Positions 49,969 to 62,361 of a DNA stretch of 64,000 bases are shown here, one piece after another. Both the position numbers and the translations under genes were made by a program. This stretch comes from Bifidobacterium breve (GTDB taxonomy: Bacteria > Actinomycetota > Actinomycetes > Nanopelagicales > Nanopelagicaceae): NCBI GenBank assembly GCA_945860245.1, contig CAMAPO010000002.1:62001-126000 (forward strand), in the 5' to 3' direction. The notes beneath the pieces are model-generated. The model saw nothing but the letters and a program-made list of their open reading frames with translations. It was not told where the DNA came from and did not search any database. The first letter of the stretch is position 1, and every line of letters begins with the position of its first letter.

Positions 49969-50886
49969 TTACTTACGCTTTGCGGTTACGACCAAGCTGG
50001 ATACCGTCGCAATCGCCAGTACCCCGACAATCACAGACAAGCTTTGAGTAATTGTAATATCAGGAATTTTAATTCCAGCTATCTCGTGAATATTGACGGC
50101 ATGGAAAGCATGAAAAAAGAGTTTAATTCCGATGAATCCTAAGATTACCGACAGTCCTTTTCCGATATAGATCAAACGCTGCATAAGGCCACCGATTAAG
50201 AAGTAGAGCTGGCGCAGACCCATTAGAGCAAAAATATTTGCTGTGACTACTACATAGACATTTTCGGTCAGCCCAAATATCGCCGGAATCGAATCAAGGG
50301 CAAAGAGAATATCCGTTGCACCCAATGCAAGAAGCGCGATGGTAAACGGTTTTAGACCCTTAGCTCTCAAATACTCTATTAACTTGCTCTCCTTCTCTTC
50401 TTCTTTTTCTTGTGAACCCTCTAAAAATAGATGAACTGCTGTGTAGATCAAGAAGGCGCCAAAGATGAAGAAGACCCACTCAAATTGTTTAATTGCTGCG
50501 GCACCCAAGGTGATCGCGATAATCCGAAAGACTAAAGCAATCAAAATTCCAAAGAGAAGAGCGAGCTGCTTGCTCTTCTCTTCAATCTTTAACCTGCTCA
50601 ATATAATTACAAATACAAATAAGTTATCGAATGAGAGTGAATATTCAGTTAGCCAGCCGGCAAAGAACTCCTGCTGAGTTTGTGCATCAGTCCATGTCCC
50701 GAGATGAATACCAAATGCGATCGCTAGAGATACATATAGAAAGCTCCACAGGGTTGCTTCTTTCAGAGTGGTATTTTGATTGCGTCTTGCCACCGCCCAA
50801 GTGAAGTCAAGGGCGACGATTATTGCCAAGATTGAGGCGGTCAGGATCCAAGCGCTATTTGTAATCACGAGCAGAGCGTAATGCAT
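49969..50886 (-). CDS. TerC family integral membrane protein (Alx-like)
   Basis: FFAGWLTEYSLSFDNLFVFVIILSRL, LFALDSIPAIFGLT. Confidence 0.93.
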   Translation of the reverse strand: MHYALLVITNSAWILTASILAIIVALDFTWAVARRNQNTTLKEATLWSFLYVSLAIAFGIHLGTWTDAQTQQEFFAGWLTEYSLSFDNLFVFVIILSRLKIEEKSKQLALLFGILIALVFRIIAITLGAAAIKQFEWVFFIFGAFLIYTAVHLFLEGSQEKEEEKESKLIEYLRAKGLKPFTIALLALGATDILFALDSIPAIFGLTENVYVVVTANIFALMGLRQLYFLIGGLMQRLIYIGKGLSVILGFIGIKLFFHAFHAVNIHEIAGIKIPDITITQSLSVIVGVLAIATVSSLVVTAKRK

Positions 50887-50910
50887 CGGGAACTAAGGTA
50901 TTTTTAATGC

Positions 50911-53442
<2,532 letters not shown>

Positions 53443-53443
<1 letters not shown>

Positions 53444-53916
53444 TGAAAGGCAAACTTGCAGGAATTTTAGCTATTTCATTGGTACTACTAACTGGATGTG
53501 GAGATAAAGAAGTGAGCGCAACCGCAGATAATTTGCCGACAGTTACAACCAATATGGGTGAGGCTCCAACAATTGGCGCACCGAGCGGAACTCCACCTAC
53601 AACTCTTGTCACCAAAGACATCTTTGTTGGCGAAGGCGCAGAAGCTCAGCCGACTTCTACGATGACAGTTCACTACACGTTGATGACTTGGTCTAAAGGA
53701 GCGCTAATCGAATCTTCTTGGAACAGCGGTTCACCTGCAACATTCCCATTAGCGAATGTAATTGTCGGGTGGCAGCAAGGTATTCCAGGGATGAAGGTCG
53801 GAGGACGACGTTTATTGGTCATCCCACCTGATATTGGTTACGGAGCGCAAGGCAGCGGACCTATTGGTCCAAATGAGACCTTGATCTTCGTAGTCGATGC
53901 GATTGGCGTTGCTTAA
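53443..53916 (+). CDS. FKBP-type peptidyl-prolyl isomerase lipoprotein
   Basis: Lipobox LLTGC; VHYTLMTW, VIVGWQQGIPGMKVGGRRLLVIPPDIGYG. Confidence 0.93.
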
Positions 53917-53978
53917 AAATGGCAATCGCCCGAGGTAACCGCAACACTTGTTGAAGCGCTAGAATAAAGGTGTTGTTT

Positions 53979-54095
53979 TTCGGGGTCGATGTAATTTCGA
54001 ACCGGCAGTTAAAGTCTGCGACCCGGTCAAGGCCATTGACCGGTGGATTGGGTGTAATTCCCGAACCGACGGTTAAAGTCCGGATGAGAGAAAAT
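53979..54095 (+). promoter_or_regulatory. FMN riboswitch (RFN element)
   Basis: cggggtcgatgtaatttcgaaccggcagttaaagtctgcgacccggtc...gaccggtggattgggtgtaattcccgaaccgacggttaaagtccggatgagagaaaa matches the RFN consensus; upstream of ribD. Confidence 0.95.
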
Positions 54096-54104
54096 CAACG
54101 TGTA

Positions 54105-54170
54105 GTCGACGCATGCTTTGTTACTGGTTTTTCCTAACAAAGTTTTAGCGCGTCGGCTCGTACCGTTTTT
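54105..54170 (+). terminator. Candidate FMN-riboswitch expression platform/terminator hairpin
   Basis: GTCGACGC/GCGTCGGC (8 bp, one G-U) enclosing CTTTGTTA/TAACAAAG (8 bp); U-run gTTTTT at 54165-54170 about 9 nt downstream. Confidence 0.6.
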
Positions 54171-54214
54171 CCACCCCGAGATGCAACATCCGTTCTCGAA
54201 TAAGGGTGTTGAAA

Positions 54215-55234
54215 ATGAAGCAAGCGCTAAGTGCAGAAGCTGCGATGGCACACGCCATCGATTGTGCTCGCCTTGGTCTTGGCCAGACATATCCAAATCC
54301 TATTGTGGGCGCAGTTATAACTAACGCAACCGGGGAAGTACTTAGCGAGGGATTTCATCAAGGGGCAGACCACGCCGAAGTGATCGCGATAAATGCCGCA
54401 AAGGAGCTACCGGCAGGATCAATACTTTATATAACGCTAGAACCGTGTAACCATCACGGTAAAACACCACCTTGTGTGGATGCGATTATCAAATCTGGAA
54501 TTAAAAAAGTTGTCTATGCGATTAGTGATCCTAATCCTGCAGCCACCGGTGGAGCAGAGCGTTTGCGCGCTGCCGGAATAGAAGTGAAATCGGGCATTGG
54601 TGAAGAACAAGCGCGTCTAGAAAATCGTGCCTGGCTCACTAAAATGGAACTAGGACGTCCGCGCATTACTTGGAAGATCGCCTCGACTATGGATGGCAAA
54701 GTAGCGGCAAGTGATGGCAGTTCGAAATGGATTACTAGCGAACCCGCTCGCACAGATGTGGCGCGCATGCGCTCGCAAGTCGACGGTATCGTCACTTCAA
54801 CTGCAACAGTTATTGCTGATGACCCCGCAATGACTAGTAAAGGATTTGGCAATAATCCAGTTCGCATCGTTATGGGAAGCGGCGAAATTGCAGCGAAGAT
54901 GCAAATTTTCGATGACGCAGCTGAAACTGTATTAATTAAATCTCGAAACTTCGATGATTTGTTACTGCTAGCCAATAAGCGTGGTTTCAACCAGTTGTTG
55001 ATCGAATCTGGACCAACGCTTGGAACCGCGCTCTTACGCGAGGATCTAATCGATGAAATTGTCTTATTCCAAGCGCCAGCGTTGCTCGGTTCAGGAACGC
55101 CGTCGATTGGCAACCTAGGAATTACAAATGTCTCTGAGCGATTAGATTTTGAAATATCTGATGTAGAGATGATTGGTTCCGATTTAAAGATAACACTTTT
55201 CAAGAGCGCAAACAGCACAGAAGTTGGGCGCTAA
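54215..55234 (+). CDS. ribD: Bifunctional diaminohydroxyphosphoribosylaminopyrimidine deaminase/5-amino-6-(5-phosphoribosylamino)uracil reductase
   Basis: YPNPIVGAVI, HAEV, LEPCNHHGKTPPC, ASTMDGKVA. Confidence 0.96.
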   Translation: MKQALSAEAAMAHAIDCARLGLGQTYPNPIVGAVITNATGEVLSEGFHQGADHAEVIAINAAKELPAGSILYITLEPCNHHGKTPPCVDAIIKSGIKKVVYAISDPNPAATGGAERLRAAGIEVKSGIGEEQARLENRAWLTKMELGRPRITWKIASTMDGKVAASDGSSKWITSEPARTDVARMRSQVDGIVTSTATVIADDPAMTSKGFGNNPVRIVMGSGEIAAKMQIFDDAAETVLIKSRNFDDLLLLANKRGFNQLLIESGPTLGTALLREDLIDEIVLFQAPALLGSGTPSIGNLGITNVSERLDFEISDVEMIGSDLKITLFKSANSTEVGR

Positions 55235-55842
55235 TGTTTACCGGACTTATTCAGGCAATTGGCCGAGTTACTGCGATTGAGCACCAAGAAAGTAGCGCGC
55301 AACTTGTAATTTCGAGCCCAGAAATTGCTAATCAAATTACCCAAGGTGATTCAGTATCTGTAAATGGCGCCTGCCTAACTGTTATCTCGCAAGACAAGTC
55401 ACAATTTGCAGTAGATGTAATGGTACAAACCCTGAAGTTAACGACTACTGGCGCACTTGAAGTTGGCTCTGAGGTAAATCTAGAACTAGCCACTCGCGCT
55501 GCAGATCGCCTAGGTGGCCACATTGTTCAGGGGCACGTAGATGGAATCGCAAATATTGCCGAAATCTCTGCTGACTCACAATGGACTCGTATAGATCTTG
55601 AGATACCAAAGAATTTAATGAAATACGTTGTCGCCCAAGGTTCTATCTGCCTCGAAGGCGTTTCACTTACCGTTGGGGAGTTAAATGATGAAACAAATCA
55701 AATTTCAGTCTGGCTGATTCCAGAAACCCTGGCGCAGACCAATCTTTCAAAGAAGTCACTAGGTGATCATTTAAATATAGAAGTTGATGTTTTGGCCAAG
55801 TATGTAGAAAGACTTATTGTGCGAGGACAGGAAAGCAAATGA
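55234..55842 (+). CDS. ribE: Riboflavin synthase alpha subunit
   Basis: MFTGLIQAIGRV, SVSVNGACLTV, GHIVQGHVDG. Confidence 0.96.
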   Translation: MFTGLIQAIGRVTAIEHQESSAQLVISSPEIANQITQGDSVSVNGACLTVISQDKSQFAVDVMVQTLKLTTTGALEVGSEVNLELATRAADRLGGHIVQGHVDGIANIAEISADSQWTRIDLEIPKNLMKYVVAQGSICLEGVSLTVGELNDETNQISVWLIPETLAQTNLSKKSLGDHLNIEVDVLAKYVERLIVRGQESK

Positions 55843-57032
55843 GCAATCTAGATCAAGTTCTCAGCGATTTTAAGGCCGGCAAATTCATTGTCGTAACCGA
55901 TGATGAAAACCGTGAGAACGAAGCTGATCTGATTCTTTTGGCGGAAAAATCAAACGCTGAAAATATTGGATTTATGGTTCGTTATACTTCGGGGGTTATC
56001 TGTGGGGTAATCACTGCAGAAACAGCTAAGCGCTTAAAACTTCCGCTGATGGTCAAGCGCAATGAAGATAATCACAGCACAGCATTTACCGTCACAGTTG
56101 ATGCGATAGCAGGTCGTTCAACGGGAATTCCCGCGCAGGAGCGCGCCAACACTTTACGGGCGTTGGCTGATATCAATTCTCAACCGACTGATTTTGCGCG
56201 CCCTGGCCACGTCTTCCCGTTGATCTCAGTTGCTGGCGGACTTCACAAGCGCCGTGGTCATACTGAAGCAAGCATCGCCTTATGTGAGCTGTCGGGTTCA
56301 AATTCGGCAGCTGTATTATCAGAATTGGTAAATGATGATGGCTCAATGATGCGTGGTGCCCAGATCACCGAGTTCGCAAATCAACACGGCTTACAAGTTA
56401 TTTCGATTGATCAACTGGCTCGCATCGCCCCAAAGCAATCGATCAATGAAGATTTCGACTTAGATTGGGCAGACCTACCACTCAACGATGTAGATTGGAA
56501 AATTTCTTCATTTATCTCCCCAACCGGAGCAGAGCACGCAGTTCTTAAATTTGGCGCGCAAACCAATATCCAGCCGTTGGTTCGGGTCCATTCAGAATGT
56601 CTAACTGGAGATGTCTTTGGGTCAAAGCGCTGCGATTGTGGTTCACAACTTCAAGAGGCCATGCGCCTTATTGAAGAAAGTGGCCATGGCTACATTATTT
56701 ACTTACGCGATCACGAAGGGCGCGGCATTGGTTTGGTTGAAAAAATTCGTGCTTACGTGCTGCAAGATTCTGGGCAAGATACGGTGCAGGCAAATCTCTC
56801 AATTGGCCAACCAGTTGATGATCGCACATATGAAGATGCGGCAAGTATTCTGCATCGTTTGCAGGTAAAGTCTTTGACGCTTCTGACAAATAATCCGGAG
56901 AAAATTGCTGCAATCAAGGAATCTGGCATCGCCGTAACCGTTGCGCCACTTGAAGTAATTGCCAACAAACACAATCAGAAGTACCTAGAAACCAAGCGAG
57001 ATAAGCTAAATCACGCGTTAGGAGCGCTCTAA
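55839..57032 (+). CDS. ribBA: Bifunctional DHBP synthase/GTP cyclohydrolase II
   Basis: VVTDDENRENEADLI; VRVHSECLTGDVFGSKRCDCGSQL. Confidence 0.97.
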   Translation: MSNLDQVLSDFKAGKFIVVTDDENRENEADLILLAEKSNAENIGFMVRYTSGVICGVITAETAKRLKLPLMVKRNEDNHSTAFTVTVDAIAGRSTGIPAQERANTLRALADINSQPTDFARPGHVFPLISVAGGLHKRRGHTEASIALCELSGSNSAAVLSELVNDDGSMMRGAQITEFANQHGLQVISIDQLARIAPKQSINEDFDLDWADLPLNDVDWKISSFISPTGAEHAVLKFGAQTNIQPLVRVHSECLTGDVFGSKRCDCGSQLQEAMRLIEESGHGYIIYLRDHEGRGIGLVEKIRAYVLQDSGQDTVQANLSIGQPVDDRTYEDAASILHRLQVKSLTLLTNNPEKIAAIKESGIAVTVAPLEVIANKHNQKYLETKRDKLNHALGAL

Positions 57033-57490
57033 TGGCAGGTAATGCACCGCAAATTTCGATTCCACAACTTCCGCACCTAAAGACAGTTGTTATATCCGCT
57101 GCGTGGCATCCCGAAATTTGCGATGCCCTTGTCTCCGGTGCGATACGAGGTTTCCAAGCGGCAGGAATTAGTAACCCAACAACTCGCACAGTTGCAGGTT
57201 CCTTTGAACTTCCATTAGCAGCGCAATTGGCTTTCGATGAAGGTTTTGATCTTGCTGTGATCGTTGGCCTAGTACTTCGTGGTGAGACCCCACACTTTGA
57301 TTATGTCTGCCAGGGCGTTACTCAAGGAGTTATGGATGTCTCACTCAGTCGCTCAAAGCCAATTGGCTTTGGAGTATTAATGTGTGACAACCTGGAGCAG
57401 GCAACTGCCCGCGCCGGTTTACCTGGCAGCACCGAAGATAAAGGCTATGACAGCGCACTTGCCGCACTTAGCGTGATAAATAAAGGTTAA
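57032..57490 (+). CDS. ribH: 6,7-dimethyl-8-ribityllumazine synthase
   Basis: AGSFELPLAAQLAF, GLVLRGETPHFDYVCQGV. Confidence 0.96.
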   Translation: MAGNAPQISIPQLPHLKTVVISAAWHPEICDALVSGAIRGFQAAGISNPTTRTVAGSFELPLAAQLAFDEGFDLAVIVGLVLRGETPHFDYVCQGVTQGVMDVSLSRSKPIGFGVLMCDNLEQATARAGLPGSTEDKGYDSALAALSVINKG

Positions 57491-57493
57491 GCA

Positions 57494-58333
57494 ATGCCGG
57501 AATTACCAGAAGTTGAAACGGTCAGGCGCGGCTTAGAAAAGTTGATCAAGGGTTATACGATCACCGCAGCGCACAACCTTCACCCGCGGGCGCTCAAGCC
57601 AGAATCTATTGCGCCGCTTAAATCTATAAATGGGGCAAAGTTTATCGATATTAAGCGCCGCGGTAAATTTCTCTGGTTTGTCTTAGATCGCCCACAAGTA
57701 TTAGTCGCGCACTTGGGGATGAGCGGACAGTTCTTGATCCATCAGAAAGATCGACCGGAAGCGAAGCACGTGCGAGCTAAATTCGATCTTTCAAAGAATC
57801 TGCGTAAACGCGAACTCGTCTTTAACGATCAACGCACCTTTGGTTGGGTCTCGGTGGAAGAAGTTAGCAACGGTATTCCTACCTCTGCTCAGCACATCGC
57901 CACCGATCCATTTGATCCACTCTTTGATCGCGCTGAAACGATAAATAACTTTGCCAAGCGAAATATTCGCATCAAAACTGCGCTTCTAAATCAAGAGATC
58001 ATGAGCGGGGTCGGAAATATCTATGCCGATGAAACGCTCTGGCGCGCCAAAGTTAATCCAGAGATTTCAACAGCTGATCTGAGTAAGAAGAAAATTGCCA
58101 CGATAATCGATTTCGCTACAGAAGTAATGCAAGAAGCGATCGAAAAAGGCGGCACATCATTCGACGATCTGTACATAGATGTAAACGGCGAAAGCGGATT
58201 TTTCGAGCAATCACTTGCGGCATATGGCCGCACCAATGAGCCTTGCCCGCGATGTGGCGCACCTATCCGCCGCATCACCTTTGGTGCCCGTTCATCTCAC
58301 TTCTGCCCAAGGTGCCAACGCACAGCAAGTTGA
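57494..58333 (+). CDS. mutM: Formamidopyrimidine-DNA glycosylase
   Basis: MPELPEVETVRRGLEK; C-terminal zinc finger CPRCGAPIRRITFGARSSHFCPRCQ. Confidence 0.95.
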   Translation: MPELPEVETVRRGLEKLIKGYTITAAHNLHPRALKPESIAPLKSINGAKFIDIKRRGKFLWFVLDRPQVLVAHLGMSGQFLIHQKDRPEAKHVRAKFDLSKNLRKRELVFNDQRTFGWVSVEEVSNGIPTSAQHIATDPFDPLFDRAETINNFAKRNIRIKTALLNQEIMSGVGNIYADETLWRAKVNPEISTADLSKKKIATIIDFATEVMQEAIEKGGTSFDDLYIDVNGESGFFEQSLAAYGRTNEPCPRCGAPIRRITFGARSSHFCPRCQRTAS

Positions 58334-58363
58334 GCACCTGGATCTAGCCTGTAATCTACGCTA

Positions 58364-60730
58364 ATGAGAATTCCACTTCGCAAAGTCGAAGCAGTATTTC
58401 TAGCACTGGCCACGTTAGCCGTTGGCTTTCCAAGTATCGCCAGTGCCGCCAATCCCGAGACCGTGAAGCTCACCGTTCACTACCAACGCGTTGAGGCAGA
58501 TTACGACTCTTGGAACCTGTGGCTTTGGAAGAATATGGCGACTGGATCTGATGTTGATATAAGTAAAACCGGAGTGCAATTCACCGGCGATGATGCATTC
58601 GGAAAGATTGCCACAGTTGAGATAACCGGCATGGATAAGTTCGATAATTTAGGAATTATCGTTCGTAAGGGTGAGTGGCTCTCTAAAGATGTTCCAGATG
58701 ATCGATTTATAAGTAAATTCGGCACAAATGGAGTTACTGAAATTTGGTTACGTCAGAACGATCCGACTATTCACTACACACTTCCCACAACAGCGGCTCC
58801 AACGGCACCCGACAATAAATTAGCAAAGCTTTATGATTCGGCAGAATTTGCCGCTAAGTACACTTACACCGGCAATGACCTTGGAAACACTTATTCTGCA
58901 GCATCAACCAAGTTCCGAGTCTGGGCACCAACAGCGATTGCGGTAACCCTGGTTACTTATGCAAAGGCAGATTCACCTTTATCTTTAGCTGTTGAAACTA
59001 GAATGAAATCGGATGTAAATGGCACTTGGACTGCCACGCTCGCTGGCGACCAAGAGGGTTTGATCTATAACTACCGTGTCACCTTAGAAGGTCCCACAAA
59101 TGAGGCAGTAGACCCTTATGTTCGTGCCACCACAATAAACGGAACACGCGGAGTCGTAGTTAATTTAGCAAAAACCAACCCCGCGGGATGGAGCAAGTCC
59201 AAGCCGAAATTTAGCGGCAAAGCAACCGATGCCGTCATCTATGAACTTCATGTTCGCGATCTTTCAATGGATTCTTCCAGTGGAATATCGGCAGCAAATA
59301 AAGGAAAGTTCCTCGCCTTCACTGAATTAAATACCAAGAGCGGTGGAGTGCTAACCGGCGTTTCAGCGATTAAAGATTTAGGCGTCACGCACGTTGAACT
59401 ATTGCCGATCTATGATTTTCAATCAGTCGATGAAGCCGCTCCAACATTTAACTGGGGATATGACCCACAAAATTACAACGTTCCTGAAGGTTCTTATAGT
59501 TCAGACCCAACAAAGCCAACTGAGCGAATTACAGAACTAAAGCGCGCCATTCAATCGATGCACTCAGTTGGTCTACGCGTGAATATGGACGTTGTTTACA
59601 ACCACGTTTACAACGCCAGCACATTTAGCCAAAACTTGATCACTCCAGGGTACTTCTTCCGCACCGATGACAGTGGCGCTCTTACCAACGGCAGTGGTTG
59701 CGGTAACGATGTCGCCACAGAGCGTCCAATGGTGCGCAAATTTATTGTGGAATCTGTGAAGTACTGGGCAAATGAATACAACCTTGATGGCTTCCGCTTT
59801 GACTTGATGGGCCTAATGGATATCCAGACAATTAATGAAGTAACAGCTGCGCTAAAAGTGATTGACCCGACAATAATCGTTATTGGTGAAGGTTGGGAGA
59901 TGGGCACCCTTGCCAAAGATCTTCGCGCCAGCCAGACAAATATTTCGAAGTTAAATAACGTTGCACATTTTAATGACCAGATCCGCGATGGGCTAAAGGG
60001 ATCAGTCTTTAAGGCATCCGATACAGGTTGGGCCACGGGAAAACTCAGCGCCGTGGGCGATATCAAACCAGGAATTGTTGGAAACAGCACTTACAACCCA
60101 ATGTTTCTAAATGCATGGAGCACAACAGCGCCTACCCAGTCAGTTAACTACGTGGAATCACATGACAATTTAACTTTGGCAGATAAGTTAACCGCGAGCG
60201 TTAAAGGGATCTCTCCTACCGGCATCGCGCAATTAAGTCAGTTCGCTACATCTGTAGCCTTCTTATCTCAAGGAGTGCCATTTATGCAGGCAGGACAAGA
60301 GTTTCTACGTTCTAAAAATGGTGATGACAATAGTTATAAGTCAGATGACACGACTAATTCGCTCAAGTGGGGTACAAAACTTAAATACAGCTCGACTGTC
60401 AATTATTACAAGGGCTTAATCGCACTGCGCGCGGCACACCCAGCGTTTCGTATAACAACCACTGCTGAGGTGAAGGCAAATATAAAATTCCTCAATGGCT
60501 CCGATACTTTGATCGCATACTCAATCAATGGCAAAGCGGTCGGAGATAAAGCAAAGACGATCGTCGTAATTCACAATGCTGATACTGCTGGTGCTACTTT
60601 TACTCTTCCGAATTCAGGCAGTTGGAACATTCTCGCTAAGGGCTCTCTGATCGGTACGAAGACTCTTCAGGTTTTGAAATCTGGAAAAGTAGTTGTGCCA
60701 GCCCAATCAACAATGGTGCTAAAGCAATAA
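58364..60730 (+). CDS. pulA: Secreted type I pullulanase (GH13)
   Basis: Signal peptide ending IASAA; PUD/CBM41-like LTVHYQRVEADYDSWNLWLW; WGYDPQNYNVPEGSYSSDP; DVVYNHVY; GFRFDLMGLMD; VIGEGWEMG; ESHDNLTL. Confidence 0.93.
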   Translation: MRIPLRKVEAVFLALATLAVGFPSIASAANPETVKLTVHYQRVEADYDSWNLWLWKNMATGSDVDISKTGVQFTGDDAFGKIATVEITGMDKFDNLGIIVRKGEWLSKDVPDDRFISKFGTNGVTEIWLRQNDPTIHYTLPTTAAPTAPDNKLAKLYDSAEFAAKYTYTGNDLGNTYSAASTKFRVWAPTAIAVTLVTYAKADSPLSLAVETRMKSDVNGTWTATLAGDQEGLIYNYRVTLEGPTNEAVDPYVRATTINGTRGVVVNLAKTNPAGWSKSKPKFSGKATDAVIYELHVRDLSMDSSSGISAANKGKFLAFTELNTKSGGVLTGVSAIKDLGVTHVELLPIYDFQSVDEAAPTFNWGYDPQNYNVPEGSYSSDPTKPTERITELKRAIQSMHSVGLRVNMDVVYNHVYNASTFSQNLITPGYFFRTDDSGALTNGSGCGNDVATERPMVRKFIVESVKYWANEYNLDGFRFDLMGLMDIQTINEVTAALKVIDPTIIVIGEGWEMGTLAKDLRASQTNISKLNNVAHFNDQIRDGLKGSVFKASDTGWATGKLSAVGDIKPGIVGNSTYNPMFLNAWSTTAPTQSVNYVESHDNLTLADKLTASVKGISPTGIAQLSQFATSVAFLSQGVPFMQAGQEFLRSKNGDDNSYKSDDTTNSLKWGTKLKYSSTVNYYKGLIALRAAHPAFRITTTAEVKANIKFLNGSDTLIAYSINGKAVGDKAKTIVVIHNADTAGATFTLPNSGSWNILAKGSLIGTKTLQVLKSGKVVVPAQSTMVLKQ

Positions 60731-60749
60731 TTCTTTAAGCTGCGAAAAG

Positions 60750-62192
60750 TTAAGAATCTATCTGATCTTCTAAGAACTCGAGTATCTCTCGCTGTTCTAT
60801 TCCTAAGAATCCATTCTGAGGTACAGCGGCGAGAAGGCTGGAATTTAGACGAGGCGTTGGTCTAATCATTGTGCCCCATTTGTTCTCTAATTCAGCTGGT
60901 GCCTGACGACAACAAGTAGCATCGGGACAGTAAGACTTGTATCGAGTAGTTGAGTCTCTTCCTCGAAAGTACTTTACTGAATCGAAATTTGTGCCGACGC
61001 TAACCGAAAAATCGCCTTGGGCGCTGGATTGGATTCTTGATGTGCACCAATAGGTTCCCACTGGTTTGTCGGTGTATTGATGATAAGGAGTAAATCGATC
61101 TTTAACTGTGAAGACTTTGCGGGCGCTCCAGTTGCGGCAAACAATTTGACCTTCGACTGACCCAAAGACATCTGATGGAAACGCAACATTGTCATTCTCG
61201 TATGCCTTTGAAATAGCCCCACTTTCGTGGACTTTAAGAAAGTGCACCGGTAATTCAAGGTGGACAGTGGCTAAATTAGTAAATCGATGGGCAGCATTTT
61301 CATAACTAACGCCAAAATAGTCGCGCAGGTCTTCAACAGATAATTCTCGCTTAACTTTTGCGTTCTGCAAGAATTCGACGGCATATGATTCTGGCATAAG
61401 TAAAGCACCGGCTAAATAATTTGTCTGAACACGTTGTGATAGATACTCTTTATAATCGCGAGGTGAAGAGTGCTTGAGCACGTGTCCAGCAAGTGCTTGC
61501 AATAAAATAGTACGTGCATCGCGACCTTCTCGCCGCACTGGCAAGTAAATCTTCCCATTCTTTTCATCAGTAATTACACGTGTTGAAGCTGGTAAATCTT
61601 GAACGTAATGCAAAGTAAAACCTAATTTATTGGCAAGCTCGGCTGTTAGCCGCTCTGAAAGCGGACCAGAGCCATGATCAATTTTTGCTAGAAGCGTTCT
61701 CGCTTCTTCTTCTAAATGTGGAAAGTAATTATTAATCCTGCGCATTTCTTGGCGAAGTTCTAAATTCACACGACGCGCTTCTTCAGGCGTGGCTGATCGT
61801 TGCAAATGTAGCCTTTCAACTTCGCGCTGCAGTCCAAGGATGATTTCAATAATGTTGTTGCTAATCGTTTTTCCGATAAAAGCATCTGGCAAACCAAGAG
61901 ATGAGTAAAGGCCACCACGTTGTGCGCGTTCAATTTCAAGTTCATTTGCAGTTCGCTCACTTAAAATTTCGGAATTTAGCAATTGGTTTAAAGAAACACC
62001 GAGCGCTTGTGCAATCTTCTGTAGTTGTTGAATCGGCGGAGTACGTTTTCCATTTTCAATCGCAGAAACTTGTGAGGGTGCTCGCTCGATTGCGCGCGCA
62101 AGAATTTCAAGATTCATTCCCTGCTTGGTTCGCAGCTCGCGAATCCGGCGCCCAACGATCAGCGGATCAAACTCTTTCTCTAGATTGCTCAT
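60750..62192 (-). CDS. ramB: RamB/ScfR-like short-chain fatty acid regulator (XRE HTH + DUF2083)
   Basis: ATG at 62192; [51 protein letters not shown]; long C-terminus with Cys cluster; divergent from aceA. Confidence 0.88.
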   Translation of the reverse strand: MSNLEKEFDPLIVGRRIRELRTKQGMNLEILARAIERAPSQVSAIENGKRTPPIQQLQKIAQALGVSLNQLLNSEILSERTANELEIERAQRGGLYSSLGLPDAFIGKTISNNIIEIILGLQREVERLHLQRSATPEEARRVNLELRQEMRRINNYFPHLEEEARTLLAKIDHGSGPLSERLTAELANKLGFTLHYVQDLPASTRVITDEKNGKIYLPVRREGRDARTILLQALAGHVLKHSSPRDYKEYLSQRVQTNYLAGALLMPESYAVEFLQNAKVKRELSVEDLRDYFGVSYENAAHRFTNLATVHLELPVHFLKVHESGAISKAYENDNVAFPSDVFGSVEGQIVCRNWSARKVFTVKDRFTPYHQYTDKPVGTYWCTSRIQSSAQGDFSVSVGTNFDSVKYFRGRDSTTRYKSYCPDATCCRQAPAELENKWGTMIRPTPRLNSSLLAAVPQNGFLGIEQREILEFLEDQIDS

Positions 62193-62237
62193 ATTTAATT
62201 CTTGCACTCGCAGCAGAATAGGGGAAGTTCTATTTTG

Positions 62238-62259
62238 CAGAAATATTGGATTATTTCTG
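62238..62259. promoter_or_regulatory. Perfect inverted repeat CAGAAATA-TTGGAT-TATTTCTG in ramB-aceA intergenic region, candidate operator
   Basis: Read directly; flanks TTTTG on the left and TCAGAAAA on the right partly extend the symmetry. Confidence 0.6.
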
Positions 62260-62314
62260 TCAGAAAAGCCGTGCATTCCCTATACAAGTGCCCAATACTC
62301 AACTTATTGGAGCA

Positions 62315-62338
62315 AAGGGCGCAAAAACCCTTGTTTTT
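62315..62338 (+). terminator. Candidate hairpin AAGGG-CGCAAAAA-CCCTT followed by GTTTTT in aceA 5' region
   Basis: 5-bp stem, 8-nt loop and T-run, 24 nt before aceA ATG. Confidence 0.35.
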
Positions 62339-62361
62339 CACGTCAACAGAAGGAGAACTCA

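Noticed and set aside
54514-55218. 234-aa minus-strand ORF antisense to ribD
   Set aside because: Fully contained in a well-supported ribD; low-complexity Ser/Arg-rich translation typical of a shadow ORF.
59608-60090. 160-aa minus-strand ORF within pulA
   Set aside because: Antisense to conserved GH13 catalytic region.
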